Of a DNA stretch of 64,000 nucleotides, positions 13,901-25,373 are shown piece by piece; the stretch's first letter is position 1, and every line of letters starts with the position of its first letter. The notes below the pieces were generated by a model. The model was given only the letters and a program-made list of their open reading frames with translations, searched no databases and was not told the DNA's origin. Position numbers and translations under genes: made by a program. Source of the stretch: Metallyticus violacea (lineage: Eukaryota > Arthropoda > Insecta > Mantodea > Metallyticidae); contig JAUJEO010000021.1 of assembly GCA_030762175.1 (NCBI GenBank), positions 1,674,001 to 1,738,000 on the forward strand, read 5' to 3'.

Positions 13901-14267
13901 GTCTATCCATCGAAATAAATCTTTTCTTTTCGCGAATCTTTCTTTATTTTATTCTTTTCTAAGGCTATCAAACTAGAATAATGAATGAGAAATAGTTATC
14001 TCCATTTGAAAAGCAAAAAAAAAAAAAAAAAAAAAAAAAACCGCTATTCTTATGAATTTTCCAACCTTCGAAAATAAATGTTTTCTTTTCCAGATTCTTT
14101 CCGCCTAACATGCTTTTCTGAGGCTATCAAAGTAGAAAAATAAAAGAGATCCAGTTATCTCATGTAAGAACGGAAAAAAAATGATTCAAATCAGGTTTCC
14201 AACCACAGAAATCAATTTTTTGTTTTCGCCTTATTTTATGCTTTTCTAAGACTATCAAAAGAGAATA
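13896..14267 (+). repeat. Satellite A long-range duplicate, copy 2 (partner 6495-6860)
   Basis: See copy 1 for the shared diagnostic variants. This copy carries an A26 tract at 14015-14040. Confidence 0.8.
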
Positions 14268-16156
14268 ATGAAGGATATATAGTTATATGCATTTCAACGA
14301 AAAAAACACCCATTCTTATGCTTTCCAAACTTCGAAAATGACTTTTTTCTTTGCGAGATTCCTCCTGCATAATATGCTGTTCTAAGGCTATCAAACTAGA
14401 ATAATGAAGGAAAAATAGTTATCTCCATTTAAAACGCAAAAAACGACTTCTTTTGACGTCTCCAAACTTCGAAAATAAATCTCTCATTTTCGAGATTTTT
14501 TCCGCACAATATTCTTTTCTAAGGATACCAAACTAGAATATTGAAACAGAATCAGTTATTTAAAATAAGAACGGAAAAAAATTTATTGTAATGAGGTTTC
14601 CAACCTTCTAAATAAATCTTTTCTTTTCGGGAATCTTTCTTCATTTTATGCTTTTCTAACCCTATCAAACTAGAAAAATGAAGGAAAAATAATTATCTCC
14701 ATTTGAAACGCAAAAAAAGCGCGATTCTTATGAAGTTTCCAACTTTCGAGAATAAATCCTTTCTTTTCTGGGTTCTTTTGACAGAATATGCTTTTCTAAG
14801 GCTATCAAACTAGAAAAATGAAAGACAACCAGTTATCTCAAATAAGAACGGAAAAAAAGTGATTCTAATGAAGTTTCCATCCATTGATATAAATCTTTTC
14901 TTTTCGGGAATCTTTCTTCATTTTATTCTTTTCTAAGGCTATCAAACTAGAATAATGAATGAGAAATAGTTATCTCCATTTGATACGCAAATAAAAAAAA
15001 AACGCAATTCTTATGAAGTTTCCAACCTTCCTAAATAAATGTTTTCTTTTCCAGATATTTTCCGCGTAATATGCTTTTCTGAGGCTATCAAAGTTGAAAA
15101 ATGAAAGAGATGCAGTTTTCTCATATAAGAACGTAAAAAAAAAAATTCAAATGAGGTTTCCAACCATCAAATTAAATCTTTTGTTTTCGCGAAACTTTCT
15201 TCAATTTATGCTTTTCTAACACTATCAAACTAGAATAATGAAAGAGAATTAGTTATCTCCATTTGAAACGCAAAAAAAACCCCGAATTCTTATCAAGTTT
15301 CACACCTTCGAAATTAAATATTTTCTTTAAAGATTTTTTCCGTGCATTTTCTTTTCTAAGGCTATCAAACAAGAAAAATGAAAGAGAACCAGTTATCTCA
15401 AATATGAACGGAAAAAAAGTGATTCTAATGAAGTTTCCAACCATGAAATAAATCTTTTCTTTTCGCGAAACTTTCTTCATTTTATGCTTTTCTAAGGCTA
15501 TCAAACTAGAAAATGTAAGAGAACCAGTTACTTCAAATAAGAAGGGAACAAAAACGTGATTCTAATAAGGATTCCAACCATCGAAATAAATCTTTTCTTT
15601 TCGCGAATCTTTCTTCATTTTATACTTTTCTAAGCCTATCAAACTAGAATTATGAAGGAAAAATAGTTATCTAAATTTAAAACGCAAAAAACGCGGTTCT
15701 TTTGGCGTTTCCAACCTTAGAAAATGAATCTCTTATTTTTGAGATTTTTCCCGCATAATATCCTTTTCTAAGGCTATCAAACTAGAAAAATGAAAGGGAA
15801 TCAGTTATTTCAAATAAGAACAAAAAAAATTGATTGTAATGAGGTTGCCAACCATGGAAATAAATCTTTTCTTTACGCGAATCGTTCTTCATTTTATGCT
15901 TTTATAAGCCTATCAAACTAGAATAATGAAGGAAAAATAGTTATCTCCATTTGAAACGCAAAAAAAGCGCATTCTTATGAAGTTTACAACCTTCGCAAAT
16001 AAATCCTTTGTTTTCGAGATTGTTTCAACAGGACCTGCTATTCTAAGGCTACCAAACTAGATAAATGAAAGAGAACCAGTTATCTCAAATAAGAACGAAA
16101 AAAAAGTGATTCTAAAGAGGTTTCCAACCATTGAACTAAATCTCTTCTTTTCGCCA

Positions 16157-16570
16157 ATCGTTCTTCATTTTATGCTTTTCTAAGACTATTTTTTATGAAT
16201 AGTGAAAGAGAAACAGTTATCTTTATTTGAAACACAAAAAAAAAAAACACGATTGTTATGAAGTTTCCAACCTTCGAAAATAAACATTTTCTTTAAAGAT
16301 TTTTTCCGCAGAATATGCTTTTCTAAGCCTATCAAACTAGAAAAATGAAAGAGAACCAGTTATATCAAATAAGAATGGAAAAAAAGTGATTCCAATGAAA
16401 TTTCCAACCATCGAAATAAATCTATTTTCGCGAATCTTGTTTCTTTTTATGCTTTTCTAAGGCTATCAAACTAGAATAATGAAAGAAAACCAGTTACTTC
16501 AAATAAGAAGGGAAAAAAAAGTGATTCTAATGAGGTTTCCAACCATGGAAATAAATATTTTAATTTGGGG
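16157..16570 (+). repeat. Satellite A long-range duplicate, copy 2 (partner 11841-12290)
   Basis: Carries the same gactattttttatgaatag and gattgttatgaag variants as copy 1, followed by the same order of monomer subtypes. Confidence 0.8.
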
Positions 16571-16650
16571 AATCTTTCTTCATTTTATACCTTTCTAAGG
16601 CTATTAAACTAGAATAATGACGGAGAAATATTTATCTTCATTTGAAACGC

Positions 16651-16678
16651 AAAAAAAAAAAAAAAAAAAAAAAAAAAA
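16651..16678 (+). repeat. Expanded poly-A slot, A28
   Basis: A-run after gaaacgc, followed by tcgcgattctaatgaag. Confidence 0.9.
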
Positions 16679-16787
16679 TCGCGATTCTAATGAAGCTTCC
16701 AACCTTCGAAAATAATTTTTTTCTTTTCCAGATTCTTTCCGCATAATGCTTTTCTAGGGCTATCAAAATAGAAAAATGAAAGAGTAC

Positions 16788-17565
16788 CAGTTATCTCAAA
16801 TAAGAACGGAAAAAAGTGATTCTAATGAGGTTTCCAACCATGGAAATAAATCTTTTCTTTTCGCGAATCTTTCTTTATTTTATGCTTTTCTAAGGCTATC
16901 AAACTAGAATAATGAAGGATATATAGTTATCTGCATTTCAACGAAAAAAACACCCATTCTTATGCTTTCCAACCTTCGAAAATAAGTTTTTTCTTTTCGA
17001 GATTCCTCCTGCATAATATGCTGTCTAAGGCTATCAAACTAGAATAATGAAGAAAAAATAGTTATCTGCATTTAAAACCCAAAAATGACTTCTTTTGACG
17101 TTTCCAAACTTCCAAAATAAATCTCTCGTTTTCGAGATTCTTTCCGCATAATATGCTTTTCTAAGTCTATCTAACTGGAAAAATGAAAGAGAAATAGATA
17201 TCTCAAATAAGAACGGAAAAAAATTGATTCTAATGAGGTTTCCAGCCATCGAATAAATCTTTTCTTTTCGCAAATCTTTCTTTATTATATGCTTTTCTAA
17301 GGCTATCAAACTAGAATAATGAAGGAAAAATAGTTATCTATATTTGAAACGCAAAAAAGCGCGATTCTTATGAAGTTTCCAATCTTCGAATATAAAGCTT
17401 TTCTTTTCCAGATTCTTTCAGGATAATTTGCTTTTCTGAGGCAATCAAAGTAGAAAAATGAAAGAGATCCAGTTATCTCAGATAAGAACGGAAAAAAAAG
17501 TGATTCTAATGAGGTTTCCAACCATGAAAATAAATCTTTCTTTTCGCGAATATTTCTTCATTTTA
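16788..17565 (+). repeat. Satellite A long-range duplicate, copy 2, one dimer shorter
   Basis: Partner of 7290-8345. The two copies run together up to about 17405. This copy then continues with sequence that in copy 1 lies 276 bp further on, so exactly one dimer has been lost here or gained in copy 1. Confidence 0.85.
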
Positions 17566-18020
17566 TGCTTTTCTAAGGCTATCAAACTGGAATAATGAAG
17601 GAAAAATAGTTATCTCCATTTGAAACGCAAAAAAACGCGATTCTTTTGACGTTTCCAACCTTCGAAAATAAATTTTCTCTTTTCCAGATTTTTTCCGCAT
17701 AAAATGCTTTTCTAAGGTTATCAAACTAGAAAAATGAATGAGAACTAGTTATCTTAAATAAGATCGGAAAAAAGTGATACTAATGAGGTTTCCAACCATT
17801 GAAATAAATCTTTTTCTTTCGCGAATATTTCTTCATTTTATGCTTTTCCAAGGCTATCAAACTACAATAATGAAGAAAAAATACTTATCTCCATTTGAAA
17901 CGCAAAAAAAAAAATACAAACGTGATTTTTATGAAGTTTCCAAACTTCGAAAATTAATTTTTTCTTTTCGAAATTCATTCCGCATAATATGCTTTTCTAA
18001 GGCTATTGAAACTAGAAAAA

Positions 18021-18345
18021 TGAAAGAGAACCAGTTATCTCATGTAAGAACGCAAAAAAACAATAATTCTAATGAGGTTTCCAACCATAGAAATAAATAT
18101 TTTATTTTCGCGAAACTTTCTACATTTTATGCTTTTCTAAGACTATCAAACTAGAATAATAAAACAGAATTAGTTATCTCCATTTGAAACGCAAAAAAAA
18201 AAAAAAAACGGGATTGTTGTGAAGTGTCCAACCTTCAAAAATAAATTTATTCTTTTCGAGATTATTTCCGCATAATATACCTTTCTAAGTCTATCAAACT
18301 AGAAAAATGAAAGAGAACCAGTTATCTCAAATATGAACGGAAAAA
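18021..18345 (+). repeat. Satellite A ~1 kb-spaced duplicate (partner 19016-19340)
   Basis: Both segments share ttatctcatgtaagaacg, ccatagaaataaatatttt, gcgaaactttct-cattttatgc, aataaaa-agaattagttatc, and an A-tract followed by cgggattgttgtgaagtg. The offset is 995 bp, about seven monomers. Confidence 0.8.
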
Positions 18346-18479
18346 AAGTGATTCTAATGAAGTTTCCAACCATCGAAATAAATCTCTTATTTTCGCGAAT
18401 CTTTCTTAATTTAATACCTTTTTAATTCTATCAAACTAGAATAATGAAGGAGAAATAGTTATCTCCATTTGAAACGGGG

Positions 18480-18510
<31 letters not shown>
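18480..18510 (+). repeat. Expanded poly-A slot, A31
   Basis: Follows gaaacgggg and precedes cgcgattcgtattaagg; same phase as the other A-tracts. Confidence 0.9.
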
Positions 18511-18511
<1 letters not shown>

Positions 18512-20165
18512 GCGATTCGTATTAAGGTTCCAAAATCGAAATAAATCTTTTCTTTTCGCGAATCTTTCCTCATTTTATGCTTTTCTGAGGCTATCAAACT
18601 AGAAAATGAAAGAGAACGAGTTATCTCAAATAAGAACGGAAAAAATTGATTCTAATGAGGTTTAGAACCGTCCAAATAAATCTTTTGTTTTCGGGAATCT
18701 TTCTTCATTTTATGATTTTCTAAGGCTATCAAAATATAAAAATGAAAGAGAACCAGTTACTTGAAATAAGAAGGGGAAAAAAAGTGATTCTAATGAGATT
18801 TCCAACCATCGAAATAAATCTTTTCTTTTCGCGAATTTGTCTTCATTTTATGCGTTTCTAAGGCTATCAACCTGGAATAATGAAGGAGAAATAGTTATCT
18901 CCATTTGAAACGCAAAAAACCCGATTCTTTTGGTTTCCAAATTTCGAAAATAAATTTCTTCTTTTACAGATTCTTTCCGCATAATTTGCTGTTCAAAGGC
19001 TATCATACAAAAAAATGAAAGAGAACCAGTTATCTCATGTAAGAACGTAAAAAAAAAAATAATTTTAATGAGGTTTCCAACCATAGAAATAAATATTTTG
19101 TTTTCGCGAAACTTTCTGCATTTTATGCTTTTCTAAGACTATAAAACTAGAATAATAAAAGAGAATTAGTTATCTCCATTTGAAACGCAAAAAAAAAAAA
19201 AAAAAAACGGGATTGTTGTGAAGTGTCCAACCTTCAAAAATAAATTTATTCTTTTCGAGATTCTTTCCGCGTAATATACTTTTCTAAGGCTATCAAACTA
19301 GAAAAATGAAAGAGAACCAGTTATCTCAAATAAGAACGGAAAAAAGTTATTCTAATGAAGTTTCCAACCATCGAAACAAATCTTTTCTTTTCGCTAATCT
19401 TTCTTCATTTTATCCTTTTCTAAGACTATCAAATTAGAATGGTGAAAGGGAAACAGTTATCTCTAATTGAAACGCAAAGGAAAACGCGATTCTTATGAAG
19501 TTTCCAACCTTCGAAATTAAATATTTTTATTTAGAGATTTTTTCCGCAGCATATGCTTTTCTAAGGCTAATAAACAAGAAAAATGAAAGAGAGCCAGTTA
19601 TCTCAAATAAGAACGGAAAAAAGTGATTCTAATGAAGTTTCCAAGCATGGAAATAAATCTTTTCTTTCGCAAATCATTCTTCATTTTATTCTTTTCTAAG
19701 GCTATCAAACTAGAAAAATGAAAGAGAACCAGTTACTTCAAATAAGAAGCGAAAAAAAGTGATTCCAATGAATTTTCCAACAATGGAAATAAATCTTTTC
19801 TATTCGCGATTCTTTTTTTATTTTATACTTTTCAAATTCTATCAAACTAGAAAAATAAAGGAAAAATAACTATCTCAATTTGAAACGCAAAATAAAAACG
19901 CTATTCTATTAAGTTTCCAACCATTGAAATAAATCTTTTCTTTTCGCGAATCTTTCCTCATTTTATGCTTTTCTGAGGCTATCAAAGTAGAAAAATGAAA
20001 GAGAATTAGTTATCTCAAATAAGAACGGAAAAGAAAGTGATTCTAATGAGGTTTCCAGCCATCGAAATAAATCTTTTCTTTTCGCAAATCTTTCTTCATT
20101 ATATGCTTTTCTAAGACTATCAAACTAGGATAATGAGGGAGAAATAGTTATCTCCATTTGAAACG

Positions 20166-20198
<33 letters not shown>
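20166..20198 (+). repeat. Expanded poly-A slot, A33, near the array end
   Basis: Follows gaaacg and precedes cctgatttttatgaagtg. It lies about 180 bp before the A/B junction. Confidence 0.9.
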
Positions 20199-20208
<10 letters not shown>

Positions 20209-20369
20209 ATGAAGTGTTTAACCTTCAAAAATAAATTTATTCTTTTCGAGATTATTTCCGCATAATATGCATTTCTGAGGCTATCAAAGTAGAAAAATGA
20301 AAACGATCGAGTTATCTCATATAAGAACGGAAAAAAAAATAATTCTAATGAGGTTTCCAACCATCGAAA

Positions 20370-20380
20370 TAAATCGTTTC
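20370..20380. other. Satellite A / satellite B junction
   Basis: Type b sequence runs to ccatcgaaataaatc and changes directly to gtttcggtacaaattaaac, the start of satellite B module P. Both families are cut inside their units. There is no intervening unique DNA and no obvious target duplication. Confidence 0.85.
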
Positions 20381-20644
20381 GGTACAAATTAAACTTTTTC
20401 TTTAATTTTTTTAAGTTAATTCAACTGAAATGCTTATTACATGGAAGTAACACAAAAAATGTAGAAAGGAACAGCTTATTACCCTTGTTACTTAGTTAGA
20501 TACCTTATAAAATTATATAATGCCCACAGAATTTCGAAAATATATAAAAGCAAAAGATTAGCCCAAAGATCGTTGGAAATGTTATAATAAAGCCCTTTTT
20601 CATTACTAAATAGTTTTTGACATCTCTTTTTCAATAATTTTTTG

Positions 20645-20686
20645 GTTTAGGTTAGGTTAGGTTACGTTAGGTTAGTTTAGGTTAGA
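20645..20686 (+). repeat. TTAGG-like block 1
   Basis: Follows tttttggttt. Pentamers read mainly TTAGG with TTACG and TTAGT variants; it ends in agaaagcg. Confidence 0.85.
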
Positions 20687-20811
20687 AAGCGTAAGGTAAT
20701 CGATAAAATATGAAAACAAAAGATTAGCCCAAAGACCGTTGGAAATGTTATAATAAACCCGTTTTTCATTACTAAATACTTTTTGACATCTTTTTTTCTA
20801 TAATTTTTTGG

Positions 20812-20857
20812 TTTAGGTTAGGTTACGTTACGTTACTTTACGTTAGGTTAGGTTAGA
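20812..20857 (+). repeat. TTAGG-like block 2
   Basis: Head of the second Q in unit 1, with several TTACG and one TTACT pentamer among TTAGG. Confidence 0.85.
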
Positions 20858-21589
20858 ACGAAGAAGGTCATCCATAAAATATGAAAACAAATGATTTTTC
20901 CAAAGACGGTAGGAAATGTCATATTAAACGCGTTTTTCCTTACTAAATAGTTTTTGATATCTCTTTTTCTATAATTTTTTTGTTTCTACGCTTACAAATG
21001 ATATAATTAGAAAAGGCCAATGTGAAGAAAGAAAATCTAAAAATGAAGAAAAGTAGATTAATTTTCATCGTTTGAAACGTTAAATAACGCGTTTCGGTAC
21101 GAATGAAACTTTTTCTTTAATTTTTTTAAGTTAATTTTACTGAAAAATTTATTACACCGATGTATCTTGAAAAATGATTAAAGGAACAGCTTATTACGCT
21201 TATTTCTCAGTTGGATAGCCTAATAAAATAATAAAACGCCGACAGAAAATCGAAAATATATGAAAAAAAAATTAGTTTTAGAACATTGAAAATGTCATTA
21301 TAAACGCGTTTTCCCCTACTAAATAGTTTTTGACATCTCTTTTTCAGAATTTTTTTGGTTTCTAGGCTTACAATACAATATTACCGCGAAAAGACTAAAC
21401 ATATGATAAATGTTTTTTATGATTCTTGGAAACTTTATTAGAATCCTTTTTTCGTTTGTAATTATTTTGTGATTTCTCTTTCGCTTTCATTTTCTGTTTT
21501 GATATAATTAGAATAGGCTAATGTGCAGAATGAATATCAAAAATTGAAGAAAAGTAGATTAATTTAAATTGTTTGAAACGTCATAATAT

Positions 21590-22144
21590 GGCTTTTCGGT
21601 TGGAATTAAACAATTTCTTTATTTTTTTTAAGTTAATTATACTAGAATGCCTATTACATCGAAGTAGATCGAAAAATGATGAAAGGAACAGCTTATTACG
21701 CTTGTTATTTAGTTAGATAGCTTATAAAAATATATAATGCCGACAGAAAATCGAAAATATATAAAAACAAAAGATTAGCCCAAAGACCGTTGGAAATATT
21801 ATAATAAACCCGTTTTTCCCTACTAAATAGTTTTTGCCATCTATTTTTCAATAATTTTTTGGTTTAGGTTAGGTTCGGTTATGTTACGTTAGGTTAGGTT
21901 AGGTTAGAAAATGTAAGGTAATCGATAAAATATGAAAACAAAAGATTAGTTCAAAGACTGTTGGAAATCTTATAATAAACGCGTTTTTCCTTACTAAATA
22001 GTTTTTGATATATCTTTTTCTATAACTTTTTGGTTTCTATGCTTACAAATGATATAATTAGAAAATACCAATGTGCGGAAAGAAAATCAATAAATCAAGA
22101 AAAGTAGATTAATTTTCATCGTTTGAAACATGAAATAAGGCGTT
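21590..22144 (+). repeat. Satellite B unit 2: P-Q-R (no P-S half)
   Basis: P starts at ~21590 (cttttcggttggaattaaac), Q at ~21862 and R at ~22035. The next P follows at ~22145, so the P-S half is missing. Confidence 0.7.
21862..21907 (+). repeat. TTAGG-like block 3
   Basis: TTAGG run with TTCGG, TTATG and TTACG variants, between ggttt and agaaaatgtaagg. Confidence 0.85.
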
Positions 22145-23199
22145 TCGGTACGAATGAAACTTTTTCTTGAATTTTTTTAAGTTAATTCTACTGAAATGCT
22201 TATTACACCGAAGTAACTCGAAAAATGATGAAAGGAACAGCTTATTTAGCATGTTACTTAGTTAGAGAGCTTATAAATGTATATAATGCCAACAGAAAAA
22301 TGAAATTATATGAAAACAAAAGATTAGCCCAAAGACTGCTGGAAGTGTCATAATAAACCCGCTTTTCATTACTAAATAATTTATGACATCTCTTTTTCAA
22401 TAACTTTTTGTTTAGGTTAGGTTAGATACGGTTAGGTTACGTTAGGTTAGGTAAGGTTAGAGAGCGTAAGGTAATCGATAACATATGAAAACAAAAGATT
22501 AGTTCAAAGACTGTTGGAAATGTTATAATAAACGCGTTTTTCCTTACTAAATAGTTTTTGATATATCTTTTTCTATAATTTTTTGGTTTCTACGCTTACA
22601 AATGATATAATTAGAAAATCCCAATGTGCGGAAAGAAAATCGATAAATCAAGAAATGTAGATTATTTTTCATCGTTTGAAACATGAAATAACGCGTTTCG
22701 GTACGAATGAAACTTTTTCTTGAATTTTTTTAAGTTAATTCTACTGAAAAATTTATTACACCGAAGTATCACAAAAAAGGTTAAAGGAACAGCTTATTAC
22801 GCTTATTACTTAGTTAGATAGCCTAATAAAATAATAAAACGCCGACAGACAATCGAAAATATATGAAAACAAAAGATTAGTTTTAGACCGTTGAAAATGT
22901 CATTATAAACGCGTTTTTCCCTACTAAATAGTTTTTGACATCTCTTTTTCTAAAATTTTTTGGTTTCTATGCTTACAATATAATATTACCGCCAAAAGAC
23001 TAAACAAATGATAAATGTTATTTATGATCGTTGGAAACTTTATTAGAATCCTTTTTTTGTTTATAATATTTTGTGACTTCTCTTTCTCTTTAATTTTTCT
23101 ATTTTGATATAATTAGAATAGCCCAATGAGCAGAATGAAAATCAAACATTGAAGAAAAGTACATTCATTTTAGATTGTTTGAAACGTCATAATAACGCG
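22145..23199 (+). repeat. Satellite B unit 3: P-Q-R-P-S
   Basis: P at ~22145, Q at ~22410, R at ~22590, P at ~22695, S at ~22965. A canonical unit of ~1.05 kb. Confidence 0.75.
22410..22460 (+). repeat. TTAGG-like block 4
   Basis: TTAGG run interrupted by gatacgg, with one TTACG and one TAAGG, ending agagagcgtaagg. Confidence 0.85.
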
Positions 23200-24250
23200 T
23201 TTCGTTTGGAATTAAATTTTTCTTTAATTTTTTTAAGTTAATTCTACTGAAATGCTTATTACATCGAAGTAACTCGAAAAATGATGAAAGGAACAGCTCA
23301 TTACGCTTGTTATTTAGTTAGATATCTTATAAAAGTATATAATGCCGACAGAAATTGGAAAATATATGAAAACAAACGATTAGCCCAAAGACCGTTGGAA
23401 ATGTTATAATAAACCCGTTTTTCATTATTAAATAGTTTTTGACATCCCCTTTTCTATAATTTTTTGGTTTAGGTTAGGTTACGTTACGTTAGGTTAGGTT
23501 ACCTTAGGTTAGGTTAGGTTATAAAGCGTAAGGTAATCGATAAAATATGAAAACAAAAGATTAGTCCAAAGACCGTTGGAAATGTCATAATAAACCCGTT
23601 TTTCATTACTAAATAGTTTTTGATATCTCTTTTTCTATAACTTGTTTGGTTTCTACGCTTATAAATGATATAATTAGAAAAGCCCAATTTGCAAAAAGAA
23701 AATTGATAATGGAAGTAAAAAATATTAATTTTGATCGTTTCAAACGTGAAATAACGCGTTTCGGCAAGAATGAAAATTTTTCATTCATTTTTTTAAGTTA
23801 AAATTACTGAAAAATTTATTACACTGAAGTATATCGAAAAATGATAAAGGAACAGCTTATTACGCTTATTACTTAGTTAGATAGCCTAATAAAATAATAA
23901 AACGCAGACAGAAATCGAAAATATATGAAAACAAAAGATTAGTTTTAGACCGTTGAAAATTTCATAAACGCGTTTTTCCCTACTAAATAGTTTTTGATAT
24001 CTCGTTTTCTGAAAATTTTTGGTTTCTAGGCTTACAATAGAATATTACCGCGAAAAGACTAAACAAATGATAAATGTTATTTATGATCGTTGGAAACTTT
24101 ATTAGAATCCTTTTTTCGTTTATAATTAAATTGTGATTTCTCTTTCTCTTTAATTTTTCTATTTTGATAGAATTAGAAAAGCACAATGTGCAGAATGAAA
24201 ATAAAAAATTAAAGAAAAGTAGATAAATTTGATAATTTCAAACGTGAAAT
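23200..24250 (+). repeat. Satellite B unit 4: P-Q-R-P-S
   Basis: P at ~23200, Q at ~23466, R at ~23650, P at ~23757, S at ~24020. Confidence 0.75.
23466..23521 (+). repeat. TTAGG-like block 5
   Basis: TTAGG run with two consecutive TTACG pentamers early and one TTACC later. Confidence 0.85.
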
Positions 24251-24523
24251 AACGCGTATCGGTACGAATTAAACTTTTTCTTGATTTTTTTTAAGTTAAT
24301 TCTACTGAAATGCTTATTACATCGAAGAAACTAGAAAAATGATGAAAGAAATAGCTTATTAAGCTTGTTACCTAGTTAGATAGCTTATAAAACTATATAA
24401 TGCCGACAGAAAATCGAAAATATATGAAAACAAATGATTAGCCCAAAGACCGTTGAAAATGTTATAATAAACCCGTTTTTCATTACTAAATAGTTTTTGA
24501 CTTCTCTTTTTCTATAATGTTTT

Positions 24524-24570
24524 GGTTTAGGTTAGGTTGGGTTACGTTATGTTAGGTTAGGTTAGGTTTT
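24524..24570 (+). repeat. TTAGG-like block 6
   Basis: TTAGG run with TTGGG, TTACG and TTATG variants. Confidence 0.85.
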
Positions 24571-24695
24571 AAAGTGTAAGGTAATCGATAAAATATGAAA
24601 ACAAATGATTAGCCCAAAAACCGTTGAAAATGTTATAATAAACCCGTTTTTCATTACTAAATAGTTTTTGACCTCTCTTTTTCTACAATTTTTTT

Positions 24696-24767
24696 GGTTT
24701 AGGTTAGGTGGGGTTACGTTAGGTTAGGTTAGGTTAGGTTAGGTTACGTTAGGTTACGTTAGGTTAG
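24696..24767 (+). repeat. TTAGG-like block 7 (longest)
   Basis: About 70 bp of pentamers, mostly TTAGG with interspersed TTACG, ending agaaagtgcaagttaatcg. It heads the second Q of unit 5. Confidence 0.9.
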
Positions 24768-25373
24768 AAAGTGCAAGTTAATCGATAAAATATGAAAACA
24801 AAACATTAGTCCAAAGACGGTTGGAAATGTCATAATAAACACGTTTTTCCTTACTAAATAGTTTTTGATATCTCTTTTTCTATAATTTGTTTGGTTTCTA
24901 CCCTTACAAATGATCTAATTAAAAAAGCCCAATGTGCAGAAACAAAATCGATAATGGAAGTAAAAAGTAATAATTTTGATCGTTTCAAACGTGAAATAAC
25001 GCGTTTCGGTACGAATGAAACATTTTCATTAATGTTTTTAAGTTAATTTTACTGAAAAATTTATTACACCGAAGTAACTCGAAAAAAGATAGGAAGAGCT
25101 TATTATGCTTATTACTTAGATAGCCCTTTAAAAGAATATAACGCCGACCGAAAATCGAAAATATATGAAAATAAAAGATTAATTTTACATCGTTGGAAAT
25201 GTCATAATAAACGCGTTTTTCCTTAATAATAGTTTTTGACATCACTTTTTCTATAATTTTTTGGTTTCTACGCTTACAAATGATATAACTAGAAAAGCCC
25301 AATGTGCAGAAATTAAATGGATAAATGAAGAAAAGTAGATTAATTTTGATCGTTTGAAACCTGCGTAATAACG

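Larger units (their letters stand above)
1..20374 (+). repeat. Satellite A array (~140 bp monomers in alternating dimers)
   Basis: Head-to-tail tandem array filling the first 20.4 kb, all monomers in one orientation. Type a begins like aatagttatctccatttga, runs through gaaacgc plus an A-tract, cgcgattcttatgaagtttc, caaccttcgaaaataaatc and ttccgcataatatgc, and ends in ctaaggctatcaaactag. Type b begins accagttatctcaaataag, then aacggaaaaaagtgattc, taatgaggtttccaaccatc, cgcgaatctttcttcatttt and the same ctaaggctatcaaactag end. Types mostly alternate, giving a ~270-285 bp dimer and roughly 70 dimers. A b-subtype reads ttacttcaaataagaaggg. Monomers differ by many substitutions and small indels, so this is an old or loosely homogenised array. 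No gene is visible in it. Confidence 0.95.
20376..21589 (+). repeat. Satellite B unit 1: P-Q-Q-R-P-S
   Basis: P starts at ~20376, Q at ~20645 and ~20812, R at ~20990, the second P at ~21091 and S at ~21355. Q is doubled, as in units 5 and 7. Confidence 0.75.
24251..25373 (+). repeat. Satellite B unit 5: P-Q-Q-R-P-R
   Basis: P at ~24251, Q at ~24524 and ~24696, R at ~24890, P at ~24998, then R instead of S at ~25262. Confidence 0.7.

Noticed and set aside
1..20374. CRISPR array or bacterial repeat locus
   Set aside because: There are no short identical repeats separated by unique spacers. Repeat units are contiguous, 140-280 bp and diverged, and no cas-like gene is present.
2193..20387. Many minus-strand frames of 60-143 codons in satellite A with recurring phrases such as MVGNLIRITFF and LRKAYYAERISKRK
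   Set aside because: They recur because the repeat recurs. They break at different points in each monomer, lie opposite A-tracts (poly-Phe/Leu runs), have no promoter or conserved full-length frame, and the ~140 bp monomer does not keep one frame.
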